The notes below the pieces were generated by a model. That model saw only the letters and a program-made list of their open reading frames with translations. It made no database searches and was not told where the DNA came from. Shown here piece after piece: positions 52,978 to 60,876 of a stretch of DNA of 64,000 bases. Every line of letters starts with the position of its first letter. The stretch's first letter is position 1. The stretch lies in assembly GCF_009739905.1 (NCBI RefSeq), contig NZ_CP034279.1, forward strand, positions 3,906,001-3,970,000. Direction: 5' to 3'. The DNA comes from Streptomyces ficellus (GTDB taxonomy: Bacteria; Actinomycetota; Actinomycetes; Streptomycetales; Streptomycetaceae). Made by a program: the position numbers and the translations under genes.

Positions 52978-53613
52978 TCAGGTGAGCTGGGCGGCGATGG
53001 CGTCGGCCATCGGGGCGGGGACGCCGAGCCGGGCGCGCAGGGTGTCGGCGTCGATGGGCTGGCCGGTCGACGCCTGGTGGGCGTCGGCGAGCTTGCGGGC
53101 GTGGGCGATCAGGGCGGGCGGGACGTTCGGAGCGGCGGGAGGCAGCGCGGGCGTGGGCTCCGGCTCGGTGACCTCTTCGCGTACCGGCTCGGTCTCTTCC
53201 GCCTCCACCGGCGTCGGCTCGTGGTGCTCGGGAGCCGGGGTGTGGACCAGGAGGGTGCCGCCGAGGAAGGCGAGCGCCGGCCACCCGGCGACGAGGATGC
53301 GCAGCCAGTCCGGAACGTCGTTCAGGTCGAGCAGTCCGGCCGTGGCGACGTTCGCTCCGAGCGAGGCGGCGAGCGCTACCGCGAACCAGGTCCAGGCCGA
53401 GCGCCGTGGAGCGTCGGTTCCGCGCAGTGCCCGAAGCTGACGCCAGGCGGCGACGAGCAGCAGGTCCACGGAGATCGGGTAGGCCCATGCCTTCCAGCCG
53501 TTCTGCCCAGCGGCGGCCGCTAAGTCGTGAAGGTGGGAGAAGGACAGGGCACCGGCGATGACGGCTTGTACGAGTACGGCGTCGAGCCGCAGGGACGAGC
53601 GCATCGGGATCAC
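52978..53613 (-). CDS. SpdB-like protein (DUF2637)
   Basis: 211 residues. Four hydrophobic helices in the first 125 residues (VLVQAVIAGALSFSHLHDLA, YPISVDLLLVAAWRQ, FAVALAASLGANVATAGL, ILVAGWPALAFLGGTLLVHT), then an acidic Pro/Glu linker and a C-terminal helical domain like a DNA-binding tail. This is the DUF2637/SpdB family of intramycelial spread proteins. The start overlaps traB by four bases. Confidence 0.88.
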   Translation of the reverse strand: MIPMRSSLRLDAVLVQAVIAGALSFSHLHDLAAAAGQNGWKAWAYPISVDLLLVAAWRQLRALRGTDAPRRSAWTWFAVALAASLGANVATAGLLDLNDVPDWLRILVAGWPALAFLGGTLLVHTPAPEHHEPTPVEAEETEPVREEVTEPEPTPALPPAAPNVPPALIAHARKLADAHQASTGQPIDADTLRARLGVPAPMADAIAAQLT

Positions 53614-54956
53614 GCCTTGTCGGCGACGAGCGCCAGCGCGGACAGCGTGGTGTCCGGGTGGAACGCGTCGAGCGACGGGAGGTGCGGCGTCATGGCCGCG
53701 TGCTCGTTGCAGGCCGCCACAGCGTCATCGAGGCTGCTGAACGGGCTGCGGATCAGCGACCAGCTACCGGAGGAGACACCGACCACGGCGGTCCCCGGCT
53801 TGTCGGGCCGTATCGCGGTCGCGGCGTTCATCGCGAGCGGGCCAATGTCGCCGAGTGCCATCTTGGCCGTCGTTTCCTCGTTGACCCGGTGCGAGACCCG
53901 GCCGCTGAGCTGGGCACGCAGCGCGGTGGCTCCCTTGCCGAGTTCCGCGCCGAAACGCTGGCCGCAGACCTCCAGGTAGATGCCGGCGGCCCGGCCGAGC
54001 TGAGCGAGACGTACGAGCTGGGACACCATGTGATCCCGCCGCTTCTCGTCGGCGGCCGTGGCCGTCAGGAACAGCTCGGCCACCTCGTCGATGAACACCA
54101 CGACCGGCACCGGCCGCATGTCCTCATCGAGCCCCCAGATGTCGGAGGTGAACGACTCCAACGGCGTATCCCGCGTCAGCCGCTGAACCGAGCGGATCAG
54201 TTCGTAGCGGCTGGTCATCTCGTCGACCAGGGCGTCGAGCAGTTCCGCGGCTTCTTCCGGCGTACAGGCGAGTGCCGACAGACGGCGGGCGAACGGGGCC
54301 AGTTCGACACCCCACTTGCAGTCGATGCCGACCAGGGCGACCGGCTGTGGAGCGAGGCCCTTGAGCAGTCCGCGCAGGTATACGGACTTGCCGGACTCGG
54401 TGGCGCCGATCACCAACTCGTGGGCGATGGTGCGGAAGTCCCGTATCTGTACGCCTCCGTCGGCGCGAAGTGCGACCGGAACGGCGAGCAGGTCGGGTAC
54501 GGCCGTACGTGGCATGACGACTCGCCGCAGTACGTCGTAGCCGATGATCCGGATTTGCAGCCAGCCCGGCTTGAGCGCCTTGATGTGGACACCGTGGGCC
54601 CGCCAGGAGTGACGGAGCCGTTCCGTGGCGGTCTGGAAGTCCCGTACTTCCTGGCCCGGCCGAAGCCTGATCCGCAGCACCATGCCGTTCGCGGTGATCC
54701 GGAAGCGGGTGAGGCGGGGGACCATGCGGGTCGCGGTCCGGTTGGTGGCCGCCGCGATGGCCAGCCGTATGCGGGACGGAGGCTCGGTCAGCCCGCACGC
54801 CTCCATGACGGAGCGGTAGGTGGCCACGATCCGCACGAGCTTGGCAGGGGCGGCGAAGGCGACCCAGTACCAGGCCGGTCGCTGCCAGCGCAGTAGCACC
54901 AACCCGGCTACGACGAGCGCTAAGCCGATCAGCGCGGTGATCTGTCCGCCGGTCAT
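53610..54956 (-). CDS. TraB-like FtsK/SpoIIIE DNA translocase
   Basis: 448 residues. One or two N-terminal membrane helices (ITALIGLALVVAGLVLL, AWYWVAFAAPAKLV), a linker, then the motor domain with Walker A GATESGKSV (about residues 187-195) and Walker B VVVFIDEVAELF. The gamma-like DNA-recognition domain lies at the C-terminus. TraB/TraSA alone moves double-stranded plasmid or AICE DNA between mycelia, recognising short clt repeats. Overlaps the SpdB gene; start is three bases after the regulator gene end. Confidence 0.93.
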   Translation of the reverse strand: MTGGQITALIGLALVVAGLVLLRWQRPAWYWVAFAAPAKLVRIVATYRSVMEACGLTEPPSRIRLAIAAATNRTATRMVPRLTRFRITANGMVLRIRLRPGQEVRDFQTATERLRHSWRAHGVHIKALKPGWLQIRIIGYDVLRRVVMPRTAVPDLLAVPVALRADGGVQIRDFRTIAHELVIGATESGKSVYLRGLLKGLAPQPVALVGIDCKWGVELAPFARRLSALACTPEEAAELLDALVDEMTSRYELIRSVQRLTRDTPLESFTSDIWGLDEDMRPVPVVVFIDEVAELFLTATAADEKRRDHMVSQLVRLAQLGRAAGIYLEVCGQRFGAELGKGATALRAQLSGRVSHRVNEETTAKMALGDIGPLAMNAATAIRPDKPGTAVVGVSSGSWSLIRSPFSSLDDAVAACNEHAAMTPHLPSLDAFHPDTTLSALALVADKA

Positions 54957-54959
54957 CGG

Positions 54960-55292
54960 TCAGCCCGCCAGCGAGGTGACAGCGGCGGCGCGGAACGAAA
55001 TGCCGTGGCGCTTCTGGCCGTTGAACTCGTTCTCCCAGGGCCGGGCGACCAGGCCGGTCAGGGCGACCGGGGTCCCGGTCGTGAGCTCACCGGAGATGTC
55101 CGCCTCCGGGACGGTCACCGTGATCACCTCGGCGTTGCCGTTCGCGACGAACAGCACGTCGACGGTCATCAGGGACCCGTTGGTCTCGGGGTCGACGGCC
55201 ACGACGCCGTGCTTCTTGTCGCGCATCTTGAGCTGGGGCGGCTGGGCGACCATCACGGTCGTGCCGGTCATGTCCACGGGAATCTGACGCAC
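54960..55292 (-). CDS. Pra/SCO3933-like regulatory protein
   Basis: 110 residues from GTG 55292 with AGAGGAG eight bases ahead. It begins RQIPVDMTGTTVMVAQPPQL and contains KKHGVVAVDPETNGSLMTVD; compact beta-rich fold with no known DNA-binding motif. It resembles the SCO3933-family regulatory proteins of AICEs, and is probably the counterpart of Pra, the activator of rep-xis-int in pSAM2. Two KorSA-type operators lie just upstream, which fits pra being repressed by KorSA. Family call from memory. Confidence 0.6.
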   Translation of the reverse strand: MRQIPVDMTGTTVMVAQPPQLKMRDKKHGVVAVDPETNGSLMTVDVLFVANGNAEVITVTVPEADISGELTTGTPVALTGLVARPWENEFNGQKRHGISFRAAAVTSLAG

Positions 55293-55323
55293 AGAGATCA
55301 CTCCTCTAGAAGTGCTGAACTCC

Positions 55324-55378
55324 GTCACTCATGTACATGAGTGACATGAAGAAGAGTGCAGCACTCCTGTACATGAGT
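55324..55378. promoter_or_regulatory. Two KorSA-type operators upstream of the Pra-like gene
   Basis: GTCACTCATGT-ACATGAGTGAC (55324-55345) is a perfect 22-bp palindrome. ACTCCTGT-ACATGAGT (55363-55378) is a second copy of the core with one mismatch. Centres are 36 bp apart. A third site lies at 56232-56245. Confidence 0.8.
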
Positions 55379-55430
55379 CAACCCGCCGCGAAGAAGAAAT
55401 CACGGCGGGCTGGGGGGAGTTGAGCGAGCG

Positions 55431-56210
55431 TCAGTCGGCGGCAGGGATCCGGTACTGGAAAACGAACTGGTCAGCGGCCATGAGCGTGTCGCAGACCTCC
55501 ACCACACGACCTTCGGTCGTGACCGCGTTGCGGATCAGGTGGACCACTGGTGCACCGGGGCTCAGGGCCAGTTCGGACGCCTCAGCCTTGGCGGCTGCCC
55601 GGGCCGTGAGTGTCTCAACGAACTCGGTGAAGGTGTGGCCGTAGTCTTCGAGCCGGGCGTAGATGCCACCAGGGCCGGGGTTCTCGGCGAACAGCTCGGG
55701 GATGTCCTTGACCACGTCCCACGGAAGGTACGACGAGGCAGTCTCGACCGGGGTGCCGTTGCGGAAGTACAGGCGCCGTCGGGCGAGCACCTGGGTGCCG
55801 GCCTCGACGCCAAGTCGCTCAGCGATGTCCTCGGGGGCCTCCATGGGACCGATGTACAGAACGCTCACCTTGGCGGTCGCCCCGGACTGCTCGGACTCGG
55901 CGAGGTACGCGGCCTTGCCGCCCCGACGATGGGACGCTCGGAACCGGTCCGAAGACCGCAGTCGTACGGGCGGCCGGTCCTTCACGATCGAGCCCTTGCC
56001 GTGGCGGGTCTCGACGAGCCCACTGGCCCGGACCTCCACCATGGCCTTGCGAATCGTTCCGCCGGAGACGCCGTAGCGCTCCACCAGCTCCGACTCACTC
56101 GGCACCATGTCACCAGGCTTCAGGACGCCTGCCCGGATCTGCTGAACGATCTCGTCAGCGATCTGTAGGTATCGGGGTACGGCCTTGCCACCTCCTACCG
56201 AAGTTCCCAT
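55431..56210 (-). CDS. korSA: KorSA-like GntR repressor
   Basis: 259 residues, close to the 258 of pSAM2 KorSA. GntR winged helix at about 10-80 (PRYLQIADEIVQQIRAGVLKPG, SESELVERYGVSGGTIRKAM), then a UTRA/HutC ligand domain (VLARRRLYFRNGTPVETASSYLP, VHLIRNAVTTEGRVVEVCDTLM). KorSA silences pra so the element stays integrated. Operators with core CTCNTGTACATGAG lie both before the Pra-like gene and over the start of the Pif-like gene. AAGGACT precedes ATG 56210. Confidence 0.9.
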   Translation of the reverse strand: MGTSVGGGKAVPRYLQIADEIVQQIRAGVLKPGDMVPSESELVERYGVSGGTIRKAMVEVRASGLVETRHGKGSIVKDRPPVRLRSSDRFRASHRRGGKAAYLAESEQSGATAKVSVLYIGPMEAPEDIAERLGVEAGTQVLARRRLYFRNGTPVETASSYLPWDVVKDIPELFAENPGPGGIYARLEDYGHTFTEFVETLTARAAAKAEASELALSPGAPVVHLIRNAVTTEGRVVEVCDTLMAADQFVFQYRIPAAD

Positions 56211-56227
56211 AGTCCTTCTCTTCCTCC

Positions 56228-56245
56228 TATGCTCCTGTACATGAG
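56228..56245. promoter_or_regulatory. Third KorSA operator over the pif-like promoter
   Basis: CTCCTGT-ACATGAG (56232-56245) overlaps the TATGCT -10 box (56228-56233) and the ATG of the Pif-like gene (56241). Bound repressor would block both boxes. Confidence 0.75.
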
Positions 56246-56696
56246 TACGGGTTCCCAGCAACACAAGTCAACGCCGCTGCACTCCGTGTCCGTGGCGGGA
56301 GCGGTGGTGCGGGAGGACGGGCGGCTCCTGGCGATCCGGCGCGCGGACAACGGGACTTGGGAGCTGCCGGGTGGAGTGCTGGAACTGGCGGAGTCGCCGG
56401 AAGAAGGCGTAGCCCGCGAGGTCTTGGAAGAGACCGGCATCCGCGTCGAGGTCGACGAGCTGACCGGCGTCTACAAGAACACGGCTCGGGGCATCGTCGC
56501 CCTGGTGTTCCGCTGCAAGCCCTCCGGGGGCACCGAACGCACGTCGGCAGAATCGCTGGCAGTCGACTGGCTCACGCCCGAAGAGATCACCGAGCGGATG
56601 TCCGAGGTCTACGCAGTCCGGCTGCTGGACGCCCTGGACGGGGATGGCCCTCACGTCCGAAGCCACGACGGCAAGCACCTCAGCCCAGCGCGGTAG
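56241..56696 (+). CDS. pif: Pif-like Nudix protein (element immunity)
   Basis: 151 residues from ATG 56241. Nudix box G-x5-E-x7-REVLEETGI is complete (GVLELAESPEEGVAREVLEE, within about residues 42-62). In pSAM2, Pif is a Nudix protein that stops transfer between cells already holding the element. TATGCT ends 7 bases before the ATG, so the start is leaderless; the upstream in-frame ATG at 56229 would lie inside the -10. A KorSA operator covers this promoter. Being divergent from korSA agrees with the pSAM2 order. Confidence 0.85.
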   Translation: MSTGSQQHKSTPLHSVSVAGAVVREDGRLLAIRRADNGTWELPGGVLELAESPEEGVAREVLEETGIRVEVDELTGVYKNTARGIVALVFRCKPSGGTERTSAESLAVDWLTPEEITERMSEVYAVRLLDALDGDGPHVRSHDGKHLSPAR

Positions 56697-57045
56697 AACT
56701 TTCCCTACTTCATCAAGGCACCCGCCGCGCACAGCGCGGCGCGCGCGGCCCGTCGTCCGGGCCGACGCTCCTGTCTCCGCCCCGCTCCGGCCCGGCCGCC
56801 GGCCGCACGCCTAGCAGCTCGGGTTGATGAGTGGGAGAAACCCGCTGTGGCTGGGGCGGTCGGCTCCGCGGCTTTAGCCACCTCCCCGGTCCGGGTCCCG
56901 CGCCGAGCAAGACCAGGGGGCCACTCGTGCTCATTACGGGCAGGTCCAAAGCCTGCCCGAGTTGCCAACCAGCGTACGGCCCCCTGATCATGCTCGGCCC
57001 CAAACCGGGCAGGCCACCGGCCAAACCCGCTCCACCGACCTAGCG
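56697..57045. other. Non-coding region with nested hairpins (origin or transfer-locus candidate)
   Basis: No credible gene. CGGGCAGG (56937-56944) pairs with CCTGCCCG (56952-56959) around TCCAAAG; this hairpin lies inside an outer stem CAGGGGGCC (56914-56922) with GGCCCCCTG (56978-56986). AGGCGC-rich dyads near 56705-56740 follow the Pif-like stop. A structure of this type in an otherwise tight element could be the double-strand or single-strand origin or the clt locus. CGGGCAGG recurs just after (57006-57013). Confidence 0.5.
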
Positions 57046-58164
57046 CTATGGCCTCATCCCGCCTTGCCTAAACTCTTCAACCGCCTCTTCAGACGCGTCA
57101 GATATCACCTTTACAGCGAACATGAGGTCGAAATCTTGCGTAATAGAGGCAACCGCTTTACATGCTTCGATACTGACATCCGTCAGCGAAATCAAGGCGA
57201 CAGCCAAGAAGTGCCGAACCGTCTCATGCTGGACCTCGCTACTGACCGGGAAGATTGATCCGTTACGAAACCGTGTACGGTCAGTGAGTGCGGAAGGGCC
57301 AGCGTGAATTGCTTCGTTACCTGCCAGGTAGTAGCTACGCATGTGGTCCATGCCTACATGCTTTTCGATATCAACGAACGGGATGGGGGGCCGCCTGTTC
57401 GGAAACAAGGGAGTCGCCCAAGCGTTCTGTTTGAAGAAGTCACTGCCCCAGGTGGCCTCTGCCCGAGTTTCCAGCTCCGCACCCGACTGTCCCCGCGGCT
57501 CCGGCGTGCCTCCTTGCCCCGCAATAACGCGATCTGCCTTCCGGGCCTCCGCCACTGTCCATGCGCCGTACCTGTCAGAAACTGAGGTGTCGACCAGGCC
57601 GAGTGAAGAGAGCGCGGCGGCAATCACCGCGAACTCATGCAGACTTCTACTTCTGGCCATAACCCCTTCAGGGAAGCCTCGTTCCGCCAGCAAGCGAATC
57701 TCGTGGGCCACCGAGCATGCCCGAGATTGCAGCGACAGCATAAGGATGCATTTCAAGCTGCGCCCGCCCATAGCGCCCTCGACGCCTAACAGCTTTTCCG
57801 GCTGGGCACAGTCATCGCTTAGAATCCAGGCTCCGATACAGTCTTCGAGCGCCTCGTTCAATACTTCGGCTGCGATGAGCGTCTGATCGTAGAGCCGTAG
57901 ACCGCGCCCCCATCGCTTCAAAAGAGAGCGCCGCACCTTCCCCATGTAGGCAGCGCCAGAATGACGGCGCTTATGAATGCGACGCTGAAACCATTTGTGA
58001 TCAGCGGGCGTAATCTCAGTGGAGTTACTTACAGCCTCCGCCATGGCGGACAGCAAAGTTGCCGAAACCCGATCGTCATCGTCTGCGGTAAATTCGCCAT
58101 TGGCGATCGCCGAATTCACCTTTCCTGCCGCATAGCGAAGAAGTGCGGACTCTTCCGGATCCAC
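57046..58164 (-). CDS. Low-GC cargo gene, DUF5677-like
   Basis: 372 residues, mostly helical, no membrane segment. Conserved-looking parts: SLHEFAVIAAALSSLG (about 172-187), a charged middle, AIHAGPSALTDR (about 282-293). I associate it with DUF5677-type proteins, but weakly. Base composition is clearly lower in GC than the neighbours and codons are mixed, so it was acquired separately. It is the only element gene with no transfer or maintenance role, placed at the attR end where cargo usually sits. Some proteins of this kind occur in defence islands; nothing in the sequence proves that here. Confidence 0.6.
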   Translation of the reverse strand: MDPEESALLRYAAGKVNSAIANGEFTADDDDRVSATLLSAMAEAVSNSTEITPADHKWFQRRIHKRRHSGAAYMGKVRRSLLKRWGRGLRLYDQTLIAAEVLNEALEDCIGAWILSDDCAQPEKLLGVEGAMGGRSLKCILMLSLQSRACSVAHEIRLLAERGFPEGVMARSRSLHEFAVIAAALSSLGLVDTSVSDRYGAWTVAEARKADRVIAGQGGTPEPRGQSGAELETRAEATWGSDFFKQNAWATPLFPNRRPPIPFVDIEKHVGMDHMRSYYLAGNEAIHAGPSALTDRTRFRNGSIFPVSSEVQHETVRHFLAVALISLTDVSIEACKAVASITQDFDLMFAVKVISDASEEAVEEFRQGGMRP

Positions 58165-58264
58165 TTGCCACCCCTATCTGGAGAACCTGCCAGTACACCG
58201 CATCTTCGTAACGCTCCACAACCGGTTTGGCAGATCAGTCGTCACGACGCCGTGACAGGCGGCC

Positions 58265-58288
58265 TGACATCCACGGCTGACATCAACG
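58265..58288 (+). repeat. Right end repeat, paired TGACATC (candidate arm site)
   Basis: TGACATCCACGG followed by CTGACATCAACG, identical to 48591-48614 except one base. It lies 83 bases before attR. GTCACG-ACGC-CGTGAC (58241-58256) is a nearby 6-4-6 inverted repeat. Confidence 0.6.
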
Positions 58289-58371
58289 AGGGCACACAGC
58301 CGCATACACGAGCGGCCCAGCGCGACGGCCGGTCGCCCTGCCGGGCGAGTGGCACAGTGCCCCTGATCGAA

Positions 58372-58417
58372 CTTGTAAAGCGGGGGTCGTCGGTTCGAAC
58401 CCGACAGGGGGCTCCAG
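58372..58417. repeat. attR core
   Basis: Exact copy of the attL core. Only the 3' part of a tRNA-Thr (TGT) is present here, without the 5' half, so this is the stranded host end. Confidence 0.95.
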
Positions 58418-58429
58418 TGCTCGATGAGC

Positions 58430-58463
58430 AAGGCCCCGGACGATGCGATGCGTCCGGGGCCTT
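58430..58463. terminator. Original tRNA terminator beyond attR
   Basis: AAGGCCCCGGACG (58430-58442), loop ATGCGATG, CGTCCGGGGCCTT (58451-58463), then T and GTCG. It would have followed the tRNA before integration and may now serve the convergent oxidoreductase gene. Confidence 0.75.
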
Positions 58464-58481
58464 TGTCGTCTCCGGGGTGGG

Positions 58482-59873
58482 TCAGTGGCGGCCGGAGACG
58501 CGGTCGGCGAGGGTGGCGACGCGGTCCGTGGTGGGGGTGTGGGTGGTGGCCTCGCGGCGGTCGGCGGTGCGGTAGGCGGCGTAGAGGGCGTGGACGCCGA
58601 GCCAGCGCAGGGGTTCGGGTTCCCAGCGGCGCACCTTGTGGTTGACCCAGGGGAGGGTCGTCAGGTCGGTGGGGCCGCCCTGGCCCGAGTCCTGCTGGAT
58701 CAGGTCGCGCAGGGTGCGGGCGGCGAGGTTGGCGGTGGCGACGCCCGAGCCGACGTAGCCGCCGGCCCAGCCGAGACCCGTCGAGCGGTCGAGGGTGACC
58801 GTGGCGCACCAGTCGCGAGGGACGCCCAGCACGCCGGACCAGGCGTGGGCGACGGGCGTGCCGGCGAGGCGGGGGAAGAAGCGGACGAGGACCTCGCGGA
58901 GGGCGTCCACGGTGGCCTGCTGGGTGCGGCCGTCGTTGTCGGTGCGCGAGCCGAAGCGGTACGGGACGCCACGGCCGCCGATGGCGATGCGGTCGTCGGC
59001 CGTGCGCTGGGCGTACACGTAGGCGTGGGCCATGTCGCCGAGGGTCTCGCGGCCGGCCCAGCCGATGGCGTCCCAGAGGTCCTGAGGGAGCGGATCGGTG
59101 ACGATCATGGAGGAGTTCATGGGGAGCCAGGTGCGCTTGTGGCCCTTGATGCTCGCGGTGAACCCCTCGGTGCAGCGCAGGACGTACGGCGCGCGGACCG
59201 TGCCGTACGGGGTGACGGCGTGCTTGGGCCTGATCTCCGTGACCGGCGTCGACTCGTGGATCGTGACGCCCAGCGCCTCGACCGTGGCGGCGAGGCCCTT
59301 CACCAGCTTGACCGGGTGGATGCGGGCGCCGTGCGGCGTCCACGAGGAACCCACGGCGCCGGTGACCCGGACGCGCTCGGCGGTCTCCCGGGCCCCGTAC
59401 AGTTCGCGGTCCTTCTCCCCGAAGGCGACCTCGACGGAGTGGAACGCCCTGAGGCGCGCCAACTGGGCGGGCGTATGGGCGACTTCCAGGACGCCGCCCT
59501 GGTGGACGTCGGCGTCGATGCCCTCGTCGGACGCGGTCCTGACGACCTCGGTGACCGTGTCGTTCATGGCCTGCTGGAGGCGCACGGCCGCCTCGTGCCC
59601 GTGCGCCCTGGCGTAACGGCCGCGCCCCGCGATGCCGTTGTAGAGCCAGCCACCGTTCCGGCCGGAAGCGCCGTAGCCGCAGAACTTCTGCTCCAGGACG
59701 ATGATGTTGAGGAAGGGAACGGCCTTCTTCAGGTAGTACGCGGTCCACAGGCCGGTGTAACCGCCTCCGATGACGCAGACGTCGGCGGTGGTGTCGCCGG
59801 GGAGGGGCTCCCGGGGAACCGGGGTGCCCTCCTGCGCGTACCAGAACGATATGCCGCCGTTGACGGTGCTCAT
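58482..59873 (-). CDS. FAD-dependent oxidoreductase, DAO family
   Basis: 463 residues from ATG 59873. FAD-binding beta-alpha-beta motif VIGGGYTGLWTAYYL (about residues 35-49), then SGRNGGW near 72. The rest follows the D-amino-acid/gamma-glutamylputrescine oxidase type (PWVNHKVRRWEPEPLRWLG near the end). It oxidises an amine or amino acid; substrate unknown. Divergent from the APH-like gene. Being right at the attR junction, it is host, not element, sequence. Confidence 0.85.
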   Translation of the reverse strand: MSTVNGGISFWYAQEGTPVPREPLPGDTTADVCVIGGGYTGLWTAYYLKKAVPFLNIIVLEQKFCGYGASGRNGGWLYNGIAGRGRYARAHGHEAAVRLQQAMNDTVTEVVRTASDEGIDADVHQGGVLEVAHTPAQLARLRAFHSVEVAFGEKDRELYGARETAERVRVTGAVGSSWTPHGARIHPVKLVKGLAATVEALGVTIHESTPVTEIRPKHAVTPYGTVRAPYVLRCTEGFTASIKGHKRTWLPMNSSMIVTDPLPQDLWDAIGWAGRETLGDMAHAYVYAQRTADDRIAIGGRGVPYRFGSRTDNDGRTQQATVDALREVLVRFFPRLAGTPVAHAWSGVLGVPRDWCATVTLDRSTGLGWAGGYVGSGVATANLAARTLRDLIQQDSGQGGPTDLTTLPWVNHKVRRWEPEPLRWLGVHALYAAYRTADRREATTHTPTTDRVATLADRVSGRH

Positions 59874-59932
59874 GTGGTTCCTCGGGTCCATCGTCAGTGG
59901 GTGGGTGTGGACGCTATCGGATGGGGTGCGCG

Positions 59933-60817
59933 GTGATCGAGGTCCCGGCGGAGCTGGCGAGGATCCAGAGCGAGATCAACGGTGCGGAGGGCCGGGAGTT
60001 CGTCACGGCGCTGCCGGGACGGGCGGAGCGGTTCCTGGAGGAGTGGGAGCTGCGGCGCACCGGGCCGGCGATGCACGGATGGTCGGCGCTGGTGCTTCCG
60101 GTCGTGGCACACGACGGTACGCCCGCCGCGCTGAAGCTGCAGCTGCTGGACGAGGAGAGCGAGGGCGAGGCACCCGCGCTGCGCGCCTGGAACGGCGACG
60201 GCGCGGTACGGCTCCTCGCGGACGACCCCGCGACGGGGACCCTGCTGCTGGAGCGGCTGGACGAGAACCGGCACCTGTCGGCGGTGGCGGACGCGCGCGA
60301 GGCCACGCGGATCCTCGCGGAGCTGATGGCGCGGTTGGTGTCCGTGCCGGCTCCGGCCGGGCTGCGGCGCCTGGGGGACGTCGCGGCGCGGATGCTGGAG
60401 GACGTGGACGGTGCGGTGCGGGCACTGGAGCGGGAGGAAGACCGTCGGCTGCTCCGGGACTGCGCGGCGGCCGTCCGGGAAGTGGCCGGCGAGCCCGGGG
60501 ACCGGCTGCTGCACTGGGACCTGCACTTCGACAACGTCCTGGCGTCGGACCGGGAACCGTGGCTCGCGATCGACCCCAAGCCGCTGGCGGGCGACCCCGG
60601 CTTCGAGCTGCTGCCGTCACTGTTCAACCGGTTCGACCCGGGCGACGTGCTGTGGCGCTTCGACCTGCTCGCGGACGTACTGGGACTGGACCGGGAGCGG
60701 GCCGCCGCGTGGACGCTGGGGCGGGTGCTGCAGGACTCCCTGTGGGACGTGGAGGACGGGGAGACCGTCCTGGAGGGGGAGCGGGTGGTGGTGGCCCGGC
60801 TGCTGCTGGGGCGGTAA
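59933..60817 (+). CDS. Aminoglycoside phosphotransferase-like kinase
   Basis: 294 residues from GTG 59933, which follows GGATGGGG; an ATG at 59921 is possible. Protein-kinase-like fold: ATP-binding Lys in TPAALKLQLL, catalytic LHWDLHFDNVLAS, metal-binding AIDPKPLAGDPGFELLPS. The DPKPL form resembles APH(6) streptomycin kinases and hydroxyurea phosphotransferase. It may confer resistance or act on a housekeeping metabolite. GNAT gene 59 bases downstream. Confidence 0.85.
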   Translation: MIEVPAELARIQSEINGAEGREFVTALPGRAERFLEEWELRRTGPAMHGWSALVLPVVAHDGTPAALKLQLLDEESEGEAPALRAWNGDGAVRLLADDPATGTLLLERLDENRHLSAVADAREATRILAELMARLVSVPAPAGLRRLGDVAARMLEDVDGAVRALEREEDRRLLRDCAAAVREVAGEPGDRLLHWDLHFDNVLASDREPWLAIDPKPLAGDPGFELLPSLFNRFDPGDVLWRFDLLADVLGLDRERAAAWTLGRVLQDSLWDVEDGETVLEGERVVVARLLLGR

Positions 60818-60876
60818 GGGGTTCAGAGGATGGACGCTGCTGGCGCGGCGGGGGGTTCCCGGGGCAGGCTGCGGTC

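Larger units (their letters stand above)
48509..58417. mobile_element. pSAM2-type integrative and conjugative element (AICE) in tRNA-Thr
   Basis: Bounded by a perfect 46-bp direct repeat (48509-48554 and 58372-58417) that covers the tRNA from its anticodon loop to the base after CCA. Gene order from the left: int, xis, HUH replication initiator, zinc-ribbon protein, GGDEF protein, four Spd-like proteins, TraB-like translocase, Pra/SCO3933-like regulator, KorSA-like repressor, Pif-like Nudix protein, non-coding region, low-GC cargo gene. This is the pSAM2 layout and all modules look intact, so it may still excise, replicate by rolling circle and transfer as double-stranded DNA. Confidence 0.95.
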
